The notes: generated from the letters alone by a model not told the origin. Shown: positions 8,562 to 17,758, counted from the stretch's first letter. The stretch: 64,000 nt of DNA from Flavobacterium sp. 9AF (GCF_902506265.1 NZ_LR733556.1:635173-699172); one strand, 5' to 3'. Translations and numbers: made by a program.

Positions 8562-9002
8562 ATGCAAACAAGTGAATTAGAAGACAAAGTTTTAATTAGA
8601 GAACTCACAGATAATCTCTCAATTTTAGGAGATAAGAAAGATTTTGCAAATCAGGTAAAGTTATTTACAGAAGATGCTGTATCAGAAACAATTGTTGAAG
8701 GATTGACAATCCTAAAGCTTCAAGGTCGTCAAGCAATGATTGAAGCTTTCGAGACCTTTCTAAAAGAATTTCAAAACGTATATCATCTTAATGGACAACA
8801 AGTAATAGATGTAAAAGGTAATATTGCAACTGGGACCTGTTATTGCCACATTACATTGATTAGTACAGAGAATGGGGTCAAAATGAAAACGTCAATTGGT
8901 GCCATTTATAAGGATAACTATATAAAAGAAAACAATCGTTGGCTTGTCTCTAAAAGAATAGGAGTATTTGAATGGCAGGATAAAAATATAATTTCAAAGT
9001 AA
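8562..9002 (+). CDS. SnoaL-like (NTF2 fold) protein
   Basis: A 146-residue single-domain protein of the SnoaL-like/NTF2 family: a first helix (VLIRELTDNLSILGDKKDF), the FTEDAV strand, GRQAMIEAFETFLKEF, and GNIATGTCYCHITL. Members are small cone-shaped proteins, some with isomerase or hydrolase activity, many with no known reaction. No catalytic residue can be assigned from sequence. It follows the oxidoreductase by 14 nt and is closed by a strong terminator at 9007-9038, so the two genes form a unit. Confidence 0.75.
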   Translation: MQTSELEDKVLIRELTDNLSILGDKKDFANQVKLFTEDAVSETIVEGLTILKLQGRQAMIEAFETFLKEFQNVYHLNGQQVIDVKGNIATGTCYCHITLISTENGVKMKTSIGAIYKDNYIKENNRWLVSKRIGVFEWQDKNIISK

Positions 9003-9006
9003 TATT

Positions 9007-9038
9007 AAAACCCCGAAATCTTCTGATTCGGGGTTTTT
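9007..9038 (+). terminator. Rho-independent terminator
   Basis: AAAACCCCGAAATC / GATTCGGGGTTTTT hairpin with a short loop and a T-run, 4 nt after the stop of the SnoaL-like gene. Confidence 0.85.
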
Positions 9039-9069
9039 AGCATCAGGAAACTATGGAGTTTTATTAAAA

Positions 9070-9099
9070 TTGAATGAATCTCTATTTTTATTATATTTG
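9070..9099 (+). promoter_or_regulatory. Bacteroidetes-type promoter
   Basis: TTG at 9070-9072, 19 nt, TATATTTG at 9092-9099, a full match to TTG / TAnnTTTG, 30 nt before the ATG of the MarR-GNAT gene. Confidence 0.65.
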
Positions 9100-9129
9100 T
9101 ATAACCAGTTATGTAATTAGAAATACAAT

Positions 9130-10083
9130 ATGGATATTTATAGTCAAATAGGCAAAATTGCTTTGGGCAGTAGACTTCGTAGATTAGGAGAACGCATTGC
9201 AGAAGAGGCATTTCACATCTACAAACTTTATGATATAGATTTTCAGCCAAAATGGTTTCCTGTTTTTTATGCGTTATCACTTGGTCAAAAGAAAACTATT
9301 TCAATCCTTGCGTCTGAAATTGGTCACTCTCAACCTTCTGTAAGCAAAATTGTGAGGGAAATGGTGAAAAATGGAATTGTAATAGAAAACACTGATACAA
9401 TTGACAAAAGAAAGAATTTTATATCTCTAACTGATAAGGGAATTGAAATGAACTCCAAAATTCAGCACCAGTATAAAGACGTAAATATTGCAATAGAAGA
9501 AGCTTTGGCGGAAACAAATAATGATCTTTGGAAAGCTATTGAGGAATGGGAATTTCTTTTGGATCAAAAAAGCTTGCTTAAACGGGTTAGAGACCAAAAG
9601 AGACTAAGAGAGTTTGCTTATATAAAGATTGTAGACTATGAGCCAAAATACAATAAGGTTTTTGTTGAACTTAATGTAGAGTGGATTTCGAAGTATTTTA
9701 AAATGGAAGAAGCAGACTATAAAGCATTGAACAATCCGGAAGAATATATTCTTAAAAAAGGCGGTCACATATTTGTAGCTTTATATAAAGAAGAGCCCCT
9801 CGGAGTTTGTGCTTTAATGAAACTTGATAACAACGAGTACGAATATGAGTTAGCAAAAATGGCCGTATCACCTAAAGCACAAGGCAAAAATATAGGATGC
9901 TTGCTTGGTAAAGCTATTATCGAAAAAGCTCGTTCACATGGAGCATCCAAACTTTATCTAGAAAGTAATACAATTTTGAAACCTGCAATCAATCTCTATC
10001 AAAAATTAGGATTTGAAAAGGTAGTCGGGTTGAAATCTCCTTATGAAAGATGTAATATTCAGATGGAACTAAAACTTAAATAA
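9130..10083 (+). CDS. MarR-GNAT fusion protein
   Basis: A 317-residue two-domain protein. Residues about 1-150 are a MarR-type winged helix (ASEIGHSQPSVSKIVREMVK, then the wing with DKRKNF and SLTDKGIEM). Residues about 160-315 are a GNAT acetyltransferase with the acetyl-CoA loop VSPKAQGKNIGCLLG and the late motif LYQKLGFEKV. The fusion is a known architecture in Bacteroidetes; the acceptor is unknown, probably a small amine or peptide. It has its own promoter and is followed after 2 nt by the DUF2000-like gene. Confidence 0.88.
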   Translation: MDIYSQIGKIALGSRLRRLGERIAEEAFHIYKLYDIDFQPKWFPVFYALSLGQKKTISILASEIGHSQPSVSKIVREMVKNGIVIENTDTIDKRKNFISLTDKGIEMNSKIQHQYKDVNIAIEEALAETNNDLWKAIEEWEFLLDQKSLLKRVRDQKRLREFAYIKIVDYEPKYNKVFVELNVEWISKYFKMEEADYKALNNPEEYILKKGGHIFVALYKEEPLGVCALMKLDNNEYEYELAKMAVSPKAQGKNIGCLLGKAIIEKARSHGASKLYLESNTILKPAINLYQKLGFEKVVGLKSPYERCNIQMELKLK

Positions 10084-10085
10084 CA

Positions 10086-10499
10086 GTGACATACGATAAT
10101 AAAATAGCGATAGTAATAAAAGATAATTTGGAAACATGGCAAAAACTAAATGTTGCTTCGTTTTTAGCTAGTTCGGTAGCGATCGAATTTCCAGACACAC
10201 ACGGAAAACCTTTTATAAATGCTTCAAATTCAACCTATCTTCCTTTTATAAAACATCCAATATTAATTTTTAAAGCTGATACAGATGCTGAAATCAAAAG
10301 AGCTTTTAACAGAGCGAAAGAAAGAGATTTGCACATTGGCATTTATACTGCCGAATTGTTTGCAACAAAAAATGAAGAGGAAAACTTAATTCAAATCTCA
10401 AACTTTAACGATGATAATCAAAAATTAGTAGGCATTGTTTTATACGGCGATGCCAAAAAAGTAAATAAAGCGCTTGATGGATTGAAATTTCATTCATAG
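10086..10499 (+). CDS. DUF2000-family protein, GTG start
   Basis: A 137-residue protein of the DUF2000 type: it opens TYDNKIAIVIKDNLETWQKL, then the NVASFLASS loop, LPFIKHPILIF and IYTAELFATKNEEEN. The fold is related to peptidyl-tRNA hydrolase II-like proteins; no reaction is established. The start is GTG at 10086, only 2 nt after the MarR-GNAT stop, so coupled translation is likely. The pairing with MarR-GNAT genes suggests a joint role that I cannot name. Confidence 0.7.
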   Translation: MTYDNKIAIVIKDNLETWQKLNVASFLASSVAIEFPDTHGKPFINASNSTYLPFIKHPILIFKADTDAEIKRAFNRAKERDLHIGIYTAELFATKNEEENLIQISNFNDDNQKLVGIVLYGDAKKVNKALDGLKFHS

Positions 10500-10549
10500 C
10501 GCACCAATATTAAGAATGATTTTTGTTAAACATTTAAAATTAACCAGCA

Positions 10550-11272
10550 ATGAACCACTTTATATTAGGTCTTCAGGCACGTAATCTAACTGTCGAAATA
10601 CATCATCATTCTGCTTACCAAATTGTACTGTCGAATGACACTCCTTTTAATTCAACCATCAGCGGTAAGCTAAACGAACGTATTCATGGTTTTCTTATAA
10701 AGCCCCATGTCCCGCATTTTTGTGTAGCCGAGAAAGGAACGCTTAACGTGCTAAATATAGAGCCATATTCAAATATTGGGTTGCAACTGTCAAACCGTTT
10801 TGATGAAAATCAAGAATGCATAGTATTTGATTCGCCTCTAGAAACAAATGCTTTCTTTGAAACTCCAAGAAACAGTCTTGATATTAATAATGTTATTGAA
10901 AGCTTGCTTTCTAAATTACCACCTACCAACTACGACGAAAGGGTTACCAAAATTGTAGAATACATAAGGGACAATTATTATAAATCAGACATCACACCAC
11001 AAACCTTTGCAGATATTGTTTTCTTGTCACCATCGCGCTTAGCATCGTTATTTAAACAGCAAACCGGCAGCAGTTTGTCAAAATATTTGCTGTGGACACG
11101 TTTACGTCAAGCAATATACATTACACTCTCAGATAGGGAAAGAAGCCTCACCGATATTGCGTACGACACTGGGTTTTATGATTTGCCTCAGCTCAACAAA
11201 TATATGTATGAAATGTTTGGGATGCCACCAAAGGCATTAAAATACAGTAGTGATTTAATTCAGGTCTACTAA
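10550..11272 (+). CDS. AraC-family transcriptional regulator
   Basis: A 240-residue regulator. The N-terminal half is a cupin-like sensor (HHHSAYQIVLS, FLIKPHVPHFCV). The C-terminal half (about 140-235) holds the two AraC helix-turn-helix units: FADIVFLSPSRLASLFKQQ and SLTDIAYDTGFYDLPQLNKY, ending SSDLIQVY. Ligand and targets are unknown; it stands before a long run of redox genes and may control them. A strong terminator follows at 11302-11333. Fragments that resemble the end of such a gene recur at about 11375 and 14651. Confidence 0.88.
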   Translation: MNHFILGLQARNLTVEIHHHSAYQIVLSNDTPFNSTISGKLNERIHGFLIKPHVPHFCVAEKGTLNVLNIEPYSNIGLQLSNRFDENQECIVFDSPLETNAFFETPRNSLDINNVIESLLSKLPPTNYDERVTKIVEYIRDNYYKSDITPQTFADIVFLSPSRLASLFKQQTGSSLSKYLLWTRLRQAIYITLSDRERSLTDIAYDTGFYDLPQLNKYMYEMFGMPPKALKYSSDLIQVY

Positions 11273-11301
11273 CAAACAACATAATAATATTAGCACTATA
11301 T

Positions 11302-11333
11302 GGGTATCAACATCATTTGTTGATACCCTTTTT
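11302..11333 (+). terminator. Rho-independent terminator after AraC gene
   Basis: An 11-bp perfect stem, GGGTATCAACA (11302-11312) and TGTTGATACCC (11318-11328), with a 5-nt loop and a following T-run. Confidence 0.85.
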
Positions 11334-11353
11334 ATTTTGAAAATATTGAGTCT

Positions 11354-11393
11354 CAAATCTGTAAAAAACACAATAGTGATTTGATACAAGTTT
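11354..11393 (+). pseudogene. Scar of an AraC-family 3' end
   Basis: Between the AraC terminator and the next gene a short frame reads as KKHNSDLIQV, the usual last residues of this AraC group (the intact neighbour ends SSDLIQVY). No upstream coding part is present. The core AGTGATTTGATACAAGTTT (11375-11393) recurs exactly at 14651-14669, where a second scar reads NSDLIQV. Confidence 0.55.
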
Positions 11394-11466
11394 GCCAGTT
11401 AGGTTGTTTGCAATTTTGTCTTATCAAAATGAAGTAGTTAAAATAACAAATTTAAAAATTAAAATT

Positions 11467-12411
11467 ATGAAAGCAATTGCCTATAACAAGTTTGGAAACA
11501 CAGAAGTTTTGCAGACTGTAGAACAATCAAAACCAACAATTCAATCAAATCAGGTGTTGGTAAAAGTAAAAGCATTTTCTATCAATCCTATGGATTGGAA
11601 AATTAGAAAAGGTGAAATGAAACTAATGTCAGGTTCGAAGTTTCCTAAGAATACGGGAGTTGATTTTGCTGGGAAAATTGTAGATGCAGGATCTTCTGTT
11701 AGTGGTTTCAATATTGGTGACGACGTTTTCGGAGTAGTTAAAAATATGATGAAAGACGGTGCTTCATCTGAATACGTTGCAGTACCTGCATCGTTGGTAT
11801 GGAAAAAACCTGAAAATATCACATTTAATCAGGCAGCATCATTAGTTGTAGTCGGCACCGCAGCAGTAACTGCAATCGAAAAAATGGGAAAAATCAATTC
11901 AAAGACACATATTTTGGTTAACGGTGCCACAGGTGGTTTTGGAATGTTTTTATTGCAACTATTAAAAAAGGCTGACGCACACGTAACTGCCGTTACGAGC
12001 ACTAAAGGAGTGGAATTTGCAAAAAAATGGGGTGCTAATATTGTCATTGATTATACCACGCAAAATGTTCTTTCCCAAAAAGCTATGTATGATGTTGTTA
12101 TTGACCTATCTGGCAAATTGGGTTACAAAAATGCAAAAGAAATTATGTTGCCAAAATCCATTTTCCTTAACGTCACTCCTCAGCCTATCGAAATACCATT
12201 GTCATTATTAAACAACCTGTTTACTAGTAAAAAACATGTTGTTGTTCTTTCAAGTCCAGGAATCAAATACACCAATATCCTATTGAACGCCTTGAAGAAA
12301 GGATTGGATATTGAAATTAATAAAGCATTCCAATTCGACCAAACCAAAGAAGCTTATCAATACGCTGAAAAAGGTGGTAATATCGGTAAAGTTGTCGTGG
12401 AAGTAAACTAA
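11467..12411 (+). CDS. MDR-family NADP-dependent oxidoreductase
   Basis: A 314-residue zinc-independent medium-chain reductase: MKAIAYNKFGNTEVL start, KAFSINPMDWKIRKGEMK, DFAGKIVDAGS, and the cofactor loop VNGATGGFGMFLLQLLKKA, followed by VIDYTTQ. A longer frame reaches back to 11392, but ATG 11467 is the family's normal start, and the extra residues would overlap the AraC scar. It resembles quinone oxidoreductase-like enzymes; the substrate is unknown. It begins a run of co-directed genes (11467-17673) that look like a redox operon. Confidence 0.87.
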   Translation: MKAIAYNKFGNTEVLQTVEQSKPTIQSNQVLVKVKAFSINPMDWKIRKGEMKLMSGSKFPKNTGVDFAGKIVDAGSSVSGFNIGDDVFGVVKNMMKDGASSEYVAVPASLVWKKPENITFNQAASLVVVGTAAVTAIEKMGKINSKTHILVNGATGGFGMFLLQLLKKADAHVTAVTSTKGVEFAKKWGANIVIDYTTQNVLSQKAMYDVVIDLSGKLGYKNAKEIMLPKSIFLNVTPQPIEIPLSLLNNLFTSKKHVVVLSSPGIKYTNILLNALKKGLDIEINKAFQFDQTKEAYQYAEKGGNIGKVVVEVN

Positions 12412-12427
12412 TTAAATATCAATAATT

Positions 12428-13177
12428 ATGATAACTAAAATAGACAATACGATTAAGTATGGTAAACAGCACGGCGGATTCGGAATTCAGATATTATACC
12501 CTGGACTTATCCGACCTGAACTTAACGACACAGGTTTTTCTACAATAGGTCGAATAGATCATGCTCGAATTACACCCGGAACCCTCATCCAAATGCATCC
12601 GCATAAAGATGATGAGATCTTAACCTATTTAAGAAGTGGGAAAGTAAAACATCTTGACTCAGAGTCCTATTCTGACGTTATATCAAATCAACGATTAATG
12701 ATGATGAATGCAGGCGCAAGTTATTATCACGAGGAACTTGTTTTAGAAGAAGGTGGCGTTCTGGAAGGTCTACAAATATTCATTAGACCTGAAAAATCGG
12801 GTCTTAAACCACAAGTACAATTTTATCAGTTAACTGATGTATATAGCAATAATCAATGGAGAAAAATTGCTGGCAAAGGCGATGACTTTCCTTTGCAAAT
12901 AAGAAGCAACACATGGTTATATGACTTGCGACTAGAAAAAGGTGAAGAAATTTTTCTTCCTGAGTCACCAGCGGAAAATGCTGCATTTCTTCTCTATGTA
13001 TTTAATGGCGAGGTAACAGTTGATAGCAAAATTGTCCTGAACAGTGGTGAAAGTGCATTAATAGAAGAAGACCAACCAACATTTTTAGCGGAGAGAACAA
13101 GCGATATAGTAGTGTTTATTACCCAAACCGATGCGATGCATTTTGATGGCGGAATGTACAGTGGTAATTTACAATAG
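12428..13177 (+). CDS. Pirin-family protein (cupin)
   Basis: A 249-residue bicupin of the pirin/YhhW type. The N-terminal cupin has the metal-binding pattern MHPHKDDEILTYL plus the later SYYHEE histidine/glutamate set. The second half is a degenerate cupin. Bacterial members include quercetin 2,3-dioxygenases and metal-dependent redox sensors; the activity here is not known. It follows the MDR gene by 16 nt, in the same unit. Confidence 0.82.
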   Translation: MITKIDNTIKYGKQHGGFGIQILYPGLIRPELNDTGFSTIGRIDHARITPGTLIQMHPHKDDEILTYLRSGKVKHLDSESYSDVISNQRLMMMNAGASYYHEELVLEEGGVLEGLQIFIRPEKSGLKPQVQFYQLTDVYSNNQWRKIAGKGDDFPLQIRSNTWLYDLRLEKGEEIFLPESPAENAAFLLYVFNGEVTVDSKIVLNSGESALIEEDQPTFLAERTSDIVVFITQTDAMHFDGGMYSGNLQ

Positions 13178-13274
13178 GTCAACTTTCAAAGCAATGATGT
13201 AGTATAATTTTTCTTACACAAGGGAATAATAAATTTTGATTACTAATAAAGATAAAACATAAAAAAATAATAAG

Positions 13275-13814
13275 ATGAAAACCAAAAATGGAGAAACAAA
13301 AGGTTTCAATAATAGTCCCGAAGTAACCCTTGTTACTACTATTAATTCGCAAATAGACAGGGCTTTCAATTACATTGCTCCAATCAACATAATGCACATT
13401 TTTCGAGGGAATAAAATTATTCCCGCTGTAATTGACACTAGTATCAAACAAGGATGGAATAAAGCAGGTTTGCACCGAACTGTATTTTTTAAGGATGGTT
13501 CAAGTGCACAAGAAAGTCTTTTGACTGTAAATGCGCCTGTCTCCTTTTCATATAAAAGTGAGCAGTTTACTTCAAGAGTACTTAAAACATTAGTTAGAAG
13601 ATTTGAGGGAGAATGGAGATTCAAAGATCTAGGAAATCACAAAACAAATATTGAATGGACTTACCGCATAGTTCCGACAAATTACTTCGCAAAAATTATG
13701 ATAAGGTTGGTGCTAATTAGTGCTTTGCGTTCAGCACTAAAAAATGCACTAAATATAATTAAGAATGACCTCGACAGTGGGCGGTTGGAAAAAGGCAGCA
13801 CATGGGAAGCCTAA
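13275..13814 (+). CDS. SRPBCC-family protein
   Basis: A 179-residue protein resembling START/Bet v1-like polyketide cyclase/dehydrase and lipid-transport proteins: an opening strand EVTLVTTINSQIDRAFNYIA, a central WNKAGLHRTVFFKDGSS, then WRFKDLGNHKTNIEWTYRI and a long final helix. No catalytic residue can be named. It lies between pirin and SDR genes, with gaps of 97 and 41 nt, and is probably co-transcribed. The role is unknown. Confidence 0.6.
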   Translation: MKTKNGETKGFNNSPEVTLVTTINSQIDRAFNYIAPINIMHIFRGNKIIPAVIDTSIKQGWNKAGLHRTVFFKDGSSAQESLLTVNAPVSFSYKSEQFTSRVLKTLVRRFEGEWRFKDLGNHKTNIEWTYRIVPTNYFAKIMIRLVLISALRSALKNALNIIKNDLDSGRLEKGSTWEA

Positions 13815-13855
13815 TCACAATTCTAGAATTTAATAAAAATTAAAAAAAAGATAAA

Positions 13856-14626
13856 ATGAAAACAGCATTAATAACTGGAGCCAACAAAGGAATTGGCTTT
13901 GAAGTTGCAAAAAAATTATTGCAACAAGGATTTATTGTTTATATCGGAAGTTGTGATGTAATCAAAGGTCAAACAGCAGTAGAAAAATTAAGAGCAGAAG
14001 GATTTGTAAACGTTGAAGCAATTCAGATTGACGTTACCGATGATCATTCAGTAAATTATGCAAGAACCGAACTAGGTAAAAAATTAGACTCTCTTGATAT
14101 TCTAATTAACAATGCAGGAATAAGCGGTGTGAAAGTAGATCAAACTGGAAATTTCCTTGAAAAAACATGGACAGCGGAACAAGCTACAATCAACACTTTT
14201 AAAGAAGTGTACGAAACAAATGTTTTTGGTGTTGTGCGCGTTACACAGGCTTTTCTAGACTTGCTTAAGAAATCTAAAGAACCACGAATTGTAATGGTTA
14301 GTTCTTCGGTTGGTTCACTTACTCAGCAAAGCGATCCTCAATGGCCAATTTATGATACGGCTAAATTTGCGGTGTATGGTTCATCTAAGGCTGCAATGAA
14401 TATGTACGCTGTACACTTGGCTTATGAACTTCGAGACACCCCATTCCGGATAAATATGGTAGACCCTGGCTATACTAAAACCGACTTCAATTACAATACC
14501 GGCTTTAGCACTGTAGAAACCGCAGCAAATCGTATAATTAAATATGCTCTTATTGGGCAGGATGGTCCCACTGGAAAATTTTTTAGTGAGGAAACTAATC
14601 CATTAACCGGCGAAATTTCATGGTAA
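13856..14626 (+). CDS. SDR-family oxidoreductase
   Basis: A 256-residue classical short-chain dehydrogenase. The Rossmann motif TGANKGIGFEVAKKL is at the N-terminus, with NNAG (INNAGIS), the catalytic Ser in VMVSSSVGS and the YGSSKAAMNMY (YxxxK) pair. The family catalytic triad is complete. It resembles carbonyl reductases of the plant/bacterial TGANKGIG group, NADPH-dependent. Its function in this run is probably carbonyl detoxification, as for its neighbours. Confidence 0.9.
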   Translation: MKTALITGANKGIGFEVAKKLLQQGFIVYIGSCDVIKGQTAVEKLRAEGFVNVEAIQIDVTDDHSVNYARTELGKKLDSLDILINNAGISGVKVDQTGNFLEKTWTAEQATINTFKEVYETNVFGVVRVTQAFLDLLKKSKEPRIVMVSSSVGSLTQQSDPQWPIYDTAKFAVYGSSKAAMNMYAVHLAYELRDTPFRINMVDPGYTKTDFNYNTGFSTVETAANRIIKYALIGQDGPTGKFFSEETNPLTGEISW

Positions 14627-14650
14627 TTGTAGATTACTAGCAACTAGAAC

Positions 14651-14669
14651 AGTGATTTGATACAAGTTT
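14651..14669 (+). repeat. Second AraC-3'-end scar / 19-bp direct repeat
   Basis: AGTGATTTGATACAAGTTT repeats 11375-11393 exactly and reads NSDLIQV in the coding frame. With the first copy it flanks a 3.3-kb block (MDR, pirin, SRPBCC, SDR). Confidence 0.6.
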
Positions 14670-14726
14670 TTTCCTCTCAATTACGACAACTTTGTAATGT
14701 AATTAATCATTAAAATTTAAACAATA

Positions 14727-15620
14727 ATGAAAAGAAAAATAGTAATACTCGGAGCTACAGGTACAATCGGAAGCAAAATTTCTGAAAACCTATTAAATGA
14801 AGGGCATCAAGTTACATTGATTGCAAGAAACACAGAAAAATTAAAGAAATACCATAGTCTTGGTGCCGAAGTTATCTCAAGCGATATCACCAATGTTGAA
14901 ATCCTGACAGATGCCTTCAAAAATGCAGACAGTGCTTTTCTTATTTTGCCAGATAATGTAAAAGCTGAAAATACCAGAGATTACCAACGACAAGTAACAG
15001 GTAAACTTATTGAGGCAATTGAAAAATCAGGTATTAAATATATTGTAAATATGAGCAGTTTAGGCTCTCATATGCACGAAGGTAATGGCATGATGGCTGG
15101 AACAGCGGAACAGGAGGTTAGACTGAATCAGTTAACTGACGTAAATGTAATGCACATTCGTTCTGCCTATTTCATGGAAAATTTCTTAAGAACAATTCCT
15201 TTAGTAAAAGGCAAAGGTATCAATGGAACTGCAGCCGATGGAGATCACTCAATTCCTATGGTTGCAACAAGGGATGTGGCAAAAATTGCGGCTGAACATT
15301 TAGTAAATCTTGATTTCAAAGGTAAGAGCATTCATGCTGTAATGGGACCAAGAGATTATACTATGAGGGAGTTTACAACCATTATCGGAAAAGCAATAGG
15401 AAACCCTGCATTACCTTATGTACAGGTGCCTATAGAACAAGCTAAACAAATTTTTTTAGGCAATGGCTTTACAGAAGACTTTGTAGATAATCTACTGGGA
15501 ATGGCTGTAGGAATTAAAAATGGCATCTTCAATTATCAAAAAAGAGATGACTCAACGACAACCCCTACAACTGCTGAACAATTTGCGAAAGAGGTTTATG
15601 TAAATGCATACAACAACTAA
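14727..15620 (+). CDS. NmrA-like NAD(P)-binding protein
   Basis: A 297-residue atypical/extended SDR of the NmrA/QOR2 type: VILGATGTIGSKISENLLNE at the N-terminus for NADP(H), and INMSSLGSH-like middle segment (YIVNMSSLGS), then RSAYFMENFL. Such proteins reduce quinones or act as redox sensors; no YxxxK is evident, so a sensor or quinone-reductase role is more likely than classical SDR chemistry. It is 23 nt upstream of the Old Yellow Enzyme gene and probably co-transcribed. Confidence 0.82.
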   Translation: MKRKIVILGATGTIGSKISENLLNEGHQVTLIARNTEKLKKYHSLGAEVISSDITNVEILTDAFKNADSAFLILPDNVKAENTRDYQRQVTGKLIEAIEKSGIKYIVNMSSLGSHMHEGNGMMAGTAEQEVRLNQLTDVNVMHIRSAYFMENFLRTIPLVKGKGINGTAADGDHSIPMVATRDVAKIAAEHLVNLDFKGKSIHAVMGPRDYTMREFTTIIGKAIGNPALPYVQVPIEQAKQIFLGNGFTEDFVDNLLGMAVGIKNGIFNYQKRDDSTTTPTTAEQFAKEVYVNAYNN

Positions 15621-15643
15621 TTAACAACTAAATAAATTGTAAA

Positions 15644-16726
15644 ATGAAATTATTAGAAAAAACACAGTTAGGGAATCTGACTTTAAAAAACAAAATGGCA
15701 ATGTCAGCCATGACAAGAAGCCGTGCCGATATCAATGGATTAGTTGGTGAATCAACGGTTGCGTATTATACACAAAGGGCAAGTGCTGGTCTAATATTTA
15801 CTGAAGCTATCCGAATTAGTGAAGAGGCTACTGGTAGTCCATTTACTCCAGGAATATTTACCGAGGAACAGATTGAAGCTTGGAAGAAAGTAACAAAATC
15901 CGTTCATGATAAAGGAGGACTTATCATTGCACAACTTTGGCACACAGGGCGAGCTGGACATTCGATAGATAGAAATGGAAAATTACCGCTTGCACCGTCT
16001 TCGCTTCCAATAAATGGGATGCAACACTTCACCTCTCAAGGAATGAAAGACTACGAAGTTCCAAAAGAAATTACTGTTGAAGAAATCAAACAAACCGTAA
16101 AGGATTTTGGTCAGGCTGCAAAAAATGCTATTGATGCAGGATTTGATGGCGTAGAGCTCCACGCTGCAAATGGGTATTTGCCAAACCAATTTTTGGCAGA
16201 AAGTTCTAACCAAAGAACTGATGACTATGGTGGGACTTATGCGAACAAATCACGTTTCATTATTGAAGTTATGAATGAACTTATTGGTACTGTTGGTGGC
16301 GAAAAAGTAGGAATTAAAATTTCCCCTTTTCATCCTTACGGTGATATGGTTATGGATAACCCCGTAGATACTTATACTCACTTGATTATGGAGCTTAATA
16401 AGTTAGATTTTGCTTATGTGGAACTAATGAGAAGAAGCCCTTACTTTCCCTCACCCGCGCATTACCCAGCAATTGATGAAATGCAACTTTTCGGTAAAAT
16501 GATAAAGAAACCAGTTATTGCAAATACAGGTTATGACAAAACTTCTGCGGAAGCTGAAATCGAAAATGGTATTGCTCAAGTTGTTTCATTTGGAACTATG
16601 TTTTTAGCTAATCCAGATTTACCAAGGCGCTTCGAACTAAATGCTTCTCTTAATGAACCAGACCGTGCAACAATGTTCGGCGGTGGTGACCAGGGTTATA
16701 TTGATTATCCATTTTTAAACGAATAA
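15644..16726 (+). CDS. Old Yellow Enzyme family ene-reductase
   Basis: A 360-residue FMN-dependent alkene reductase of the NemA/OYE class. It has a TIM-barrel layout with the start KTQLGNLTLKNKMAMSAMTR, IAQLWHTGRAGH, and the signature VELHAANGYLPNQFL, including the substrate-binding H/N pair and the proton-donating Tyr. Members reduce activated C=C bonds, nitro groups or quinones with NADPH. Length is typical and the frame intact. It sits with other reductases that handle reactive electrophiles. Confidence 0.93.
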   Translation: MKLLEKTQLGNLTLKNKMAMSAMTRSRADINGLVGESTVAYYTQRASAGLIFTEAIRISEEATGSPFTPGIFTEEQIEAWKKVTKSVHDKGGLIIAQLWHTGRAGHSIDRNGKLPLAPSSLPINGMQHFTSQGMKDYEVPKEITVEEIKQTVKDFGQAAKNAIDAGFDGVELHAANGYLPNQFLAESSNQRTDDYGGTYANKSRFIIEVMNELIGTVGGEKVGIKISPFHPYGDMVMDNPVDTYTHLIMELNKLDFAYVELMRRSPYFPSPAHYPAIDEMQLFGKMIKKPVIANTGYDKTSAEAEIENGIAQVVSFGTMFLANPDLPRRFELNASLNEPDRATMFGGGDQGYIDYPFLNE

Positions 16727-16767
16727 TACCAAAAACAGAAATAATAATTAATTTAAAATTTACAGAA

Positions 16768-17673
16768 ATGAAAAATATATTCAAAATTTTAATCACTTTG
16801 ATGGTATTTCAACTAAATATCACAAATTTAAATGCACAAAACAAGGTTGCAGACAGCACCATGCAAAAAATTAACGGATTCAGAGGGTTCTATGAATCAC
16901 TAGGAAAAACCTACCCTCCTGATAATACTGTCAGCGTTAGCGAAGAAACAATTTCTAGCGTAAAAACATATTGGTTTAACAAAAATCTGATAAATCAAAA
17001 ACAGATAATTATTTATCTGCATGGTGGAGTTTACACTTATGGAAGCATAAATGCTTATCGCGCAATGCTCACACATATGGCAACAGCTTTGAAATCATCA
17101 ATTCTCTATATCGAGTATTCTCTTTCTCCAGAGCATCCTTACCCTACAGCAAACAATGAAGTATTTGGTGTTTATAAAGAACTTACTAAAAAATATCCAA
17201 ATTATAAAATTTCAGTGATTGGTGACAGCGCTGGTGGTGGACTAGCTATATACTTAGTCAAAGATGCTCAAAAAGCAAACCTACCTGTTCCGGCATCATT
17301 AGCTTTGATATCACCATGGATTGACTTAAAATGTGACAACCAGTCCTATACTACCAAACAGGCAGTTGACCCAATTTTAAAGAAAGATTTTTTATTTGGT
17401 CATGCTCAAATGTATGCAGCAGGCAAAAAGGAAGCTGATCCAAGTGAAATCAGATTCAAAAAATTTCCTCCTGTATTCCTATTGGTAGGCACAGATGAAG
17501 TATTGAACGATGACTCAAGAAACTTCTATTCTTACATAAAACCAATTCAGAAAAAATCCAAATTCAAGGAGTTTGCTGGACAAAAACACGTATGGCTATT
17601 TTCACACATTGATTCAAAAGAATCAGTAGAAGCTATGAGTGACATCAAAGAATTTTTATTAGCAAACAATTGA
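16768..17673 (+). CDS. Secreted alpha/beta-hydrolase (hormone-sensitive lipase group)
   Basis: A 301-residue esterase with an N-terminal signal peptide (KNIFKILITLMVFQLNITNL, then NAQ). The oxyanion motif is HGG (IIYLHGGVYTYGS), the nucleophile elbow is GDSAGGG, the likely acid is in VGTDEVLND and the His in GQKHVWLF, so the triad is complete. The family cleaves short-chain esters or lactones. It closes the redox gene run with a terminator at 17701-17730. The periplasmic location is inferred from the signal peptide. Confidence 0.85.
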   Translation: MKNIFKILITLMVFQLNITNLNAQNKVADSTMQKINGFRGFYESLGKTYPPDNTVSVSEETISSVKTYWFNKNLINQKQIIIYLHGGVYTYGSINAYRAMLTHMATALKSSILYIEYSLSPEHPYPTANNEVFGVYKELTKKYPNYKISVIGDSAGGGLAIYLVKDAQKANLPVPASLALISPWIDLKCDNQSYTTKQAVDPILKKDFLFGHAQMYAAGKKEADPSEIRFKKFPPVFLLVGTDEVLNDDSRNFYSYIKPIQKKSKFKEFAGQKHVWLFSHIDSKESVEAMSDIKEFLLANN

Positions 17674-17700
17674 TTAAATACAGAAAACAAAATAACCTAG

Positions 17701-17730
17701 AAAGGCCAATAGTTAACTGTTGGTCTTTTT
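17701..17730 (+). terminator. Rho-independent terminator
   Basis: Self-complementary AAAGGCCAATAGTTAACT / GTTGGTCTTTTT hairpin with wobble pairs and a T-run after the hydrolase gene. Confidence 0.65.
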
Positions 17731-17758
17731 AAGTTTAATATTAATTAATGATTTAAGA

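Noticed and set aside
11392..11466. N-terminal extension of the MDR oxidoreductase
   Set aside because: It runs over the AraC scar and has no family similarity; ATG 11467 gives the normal start.
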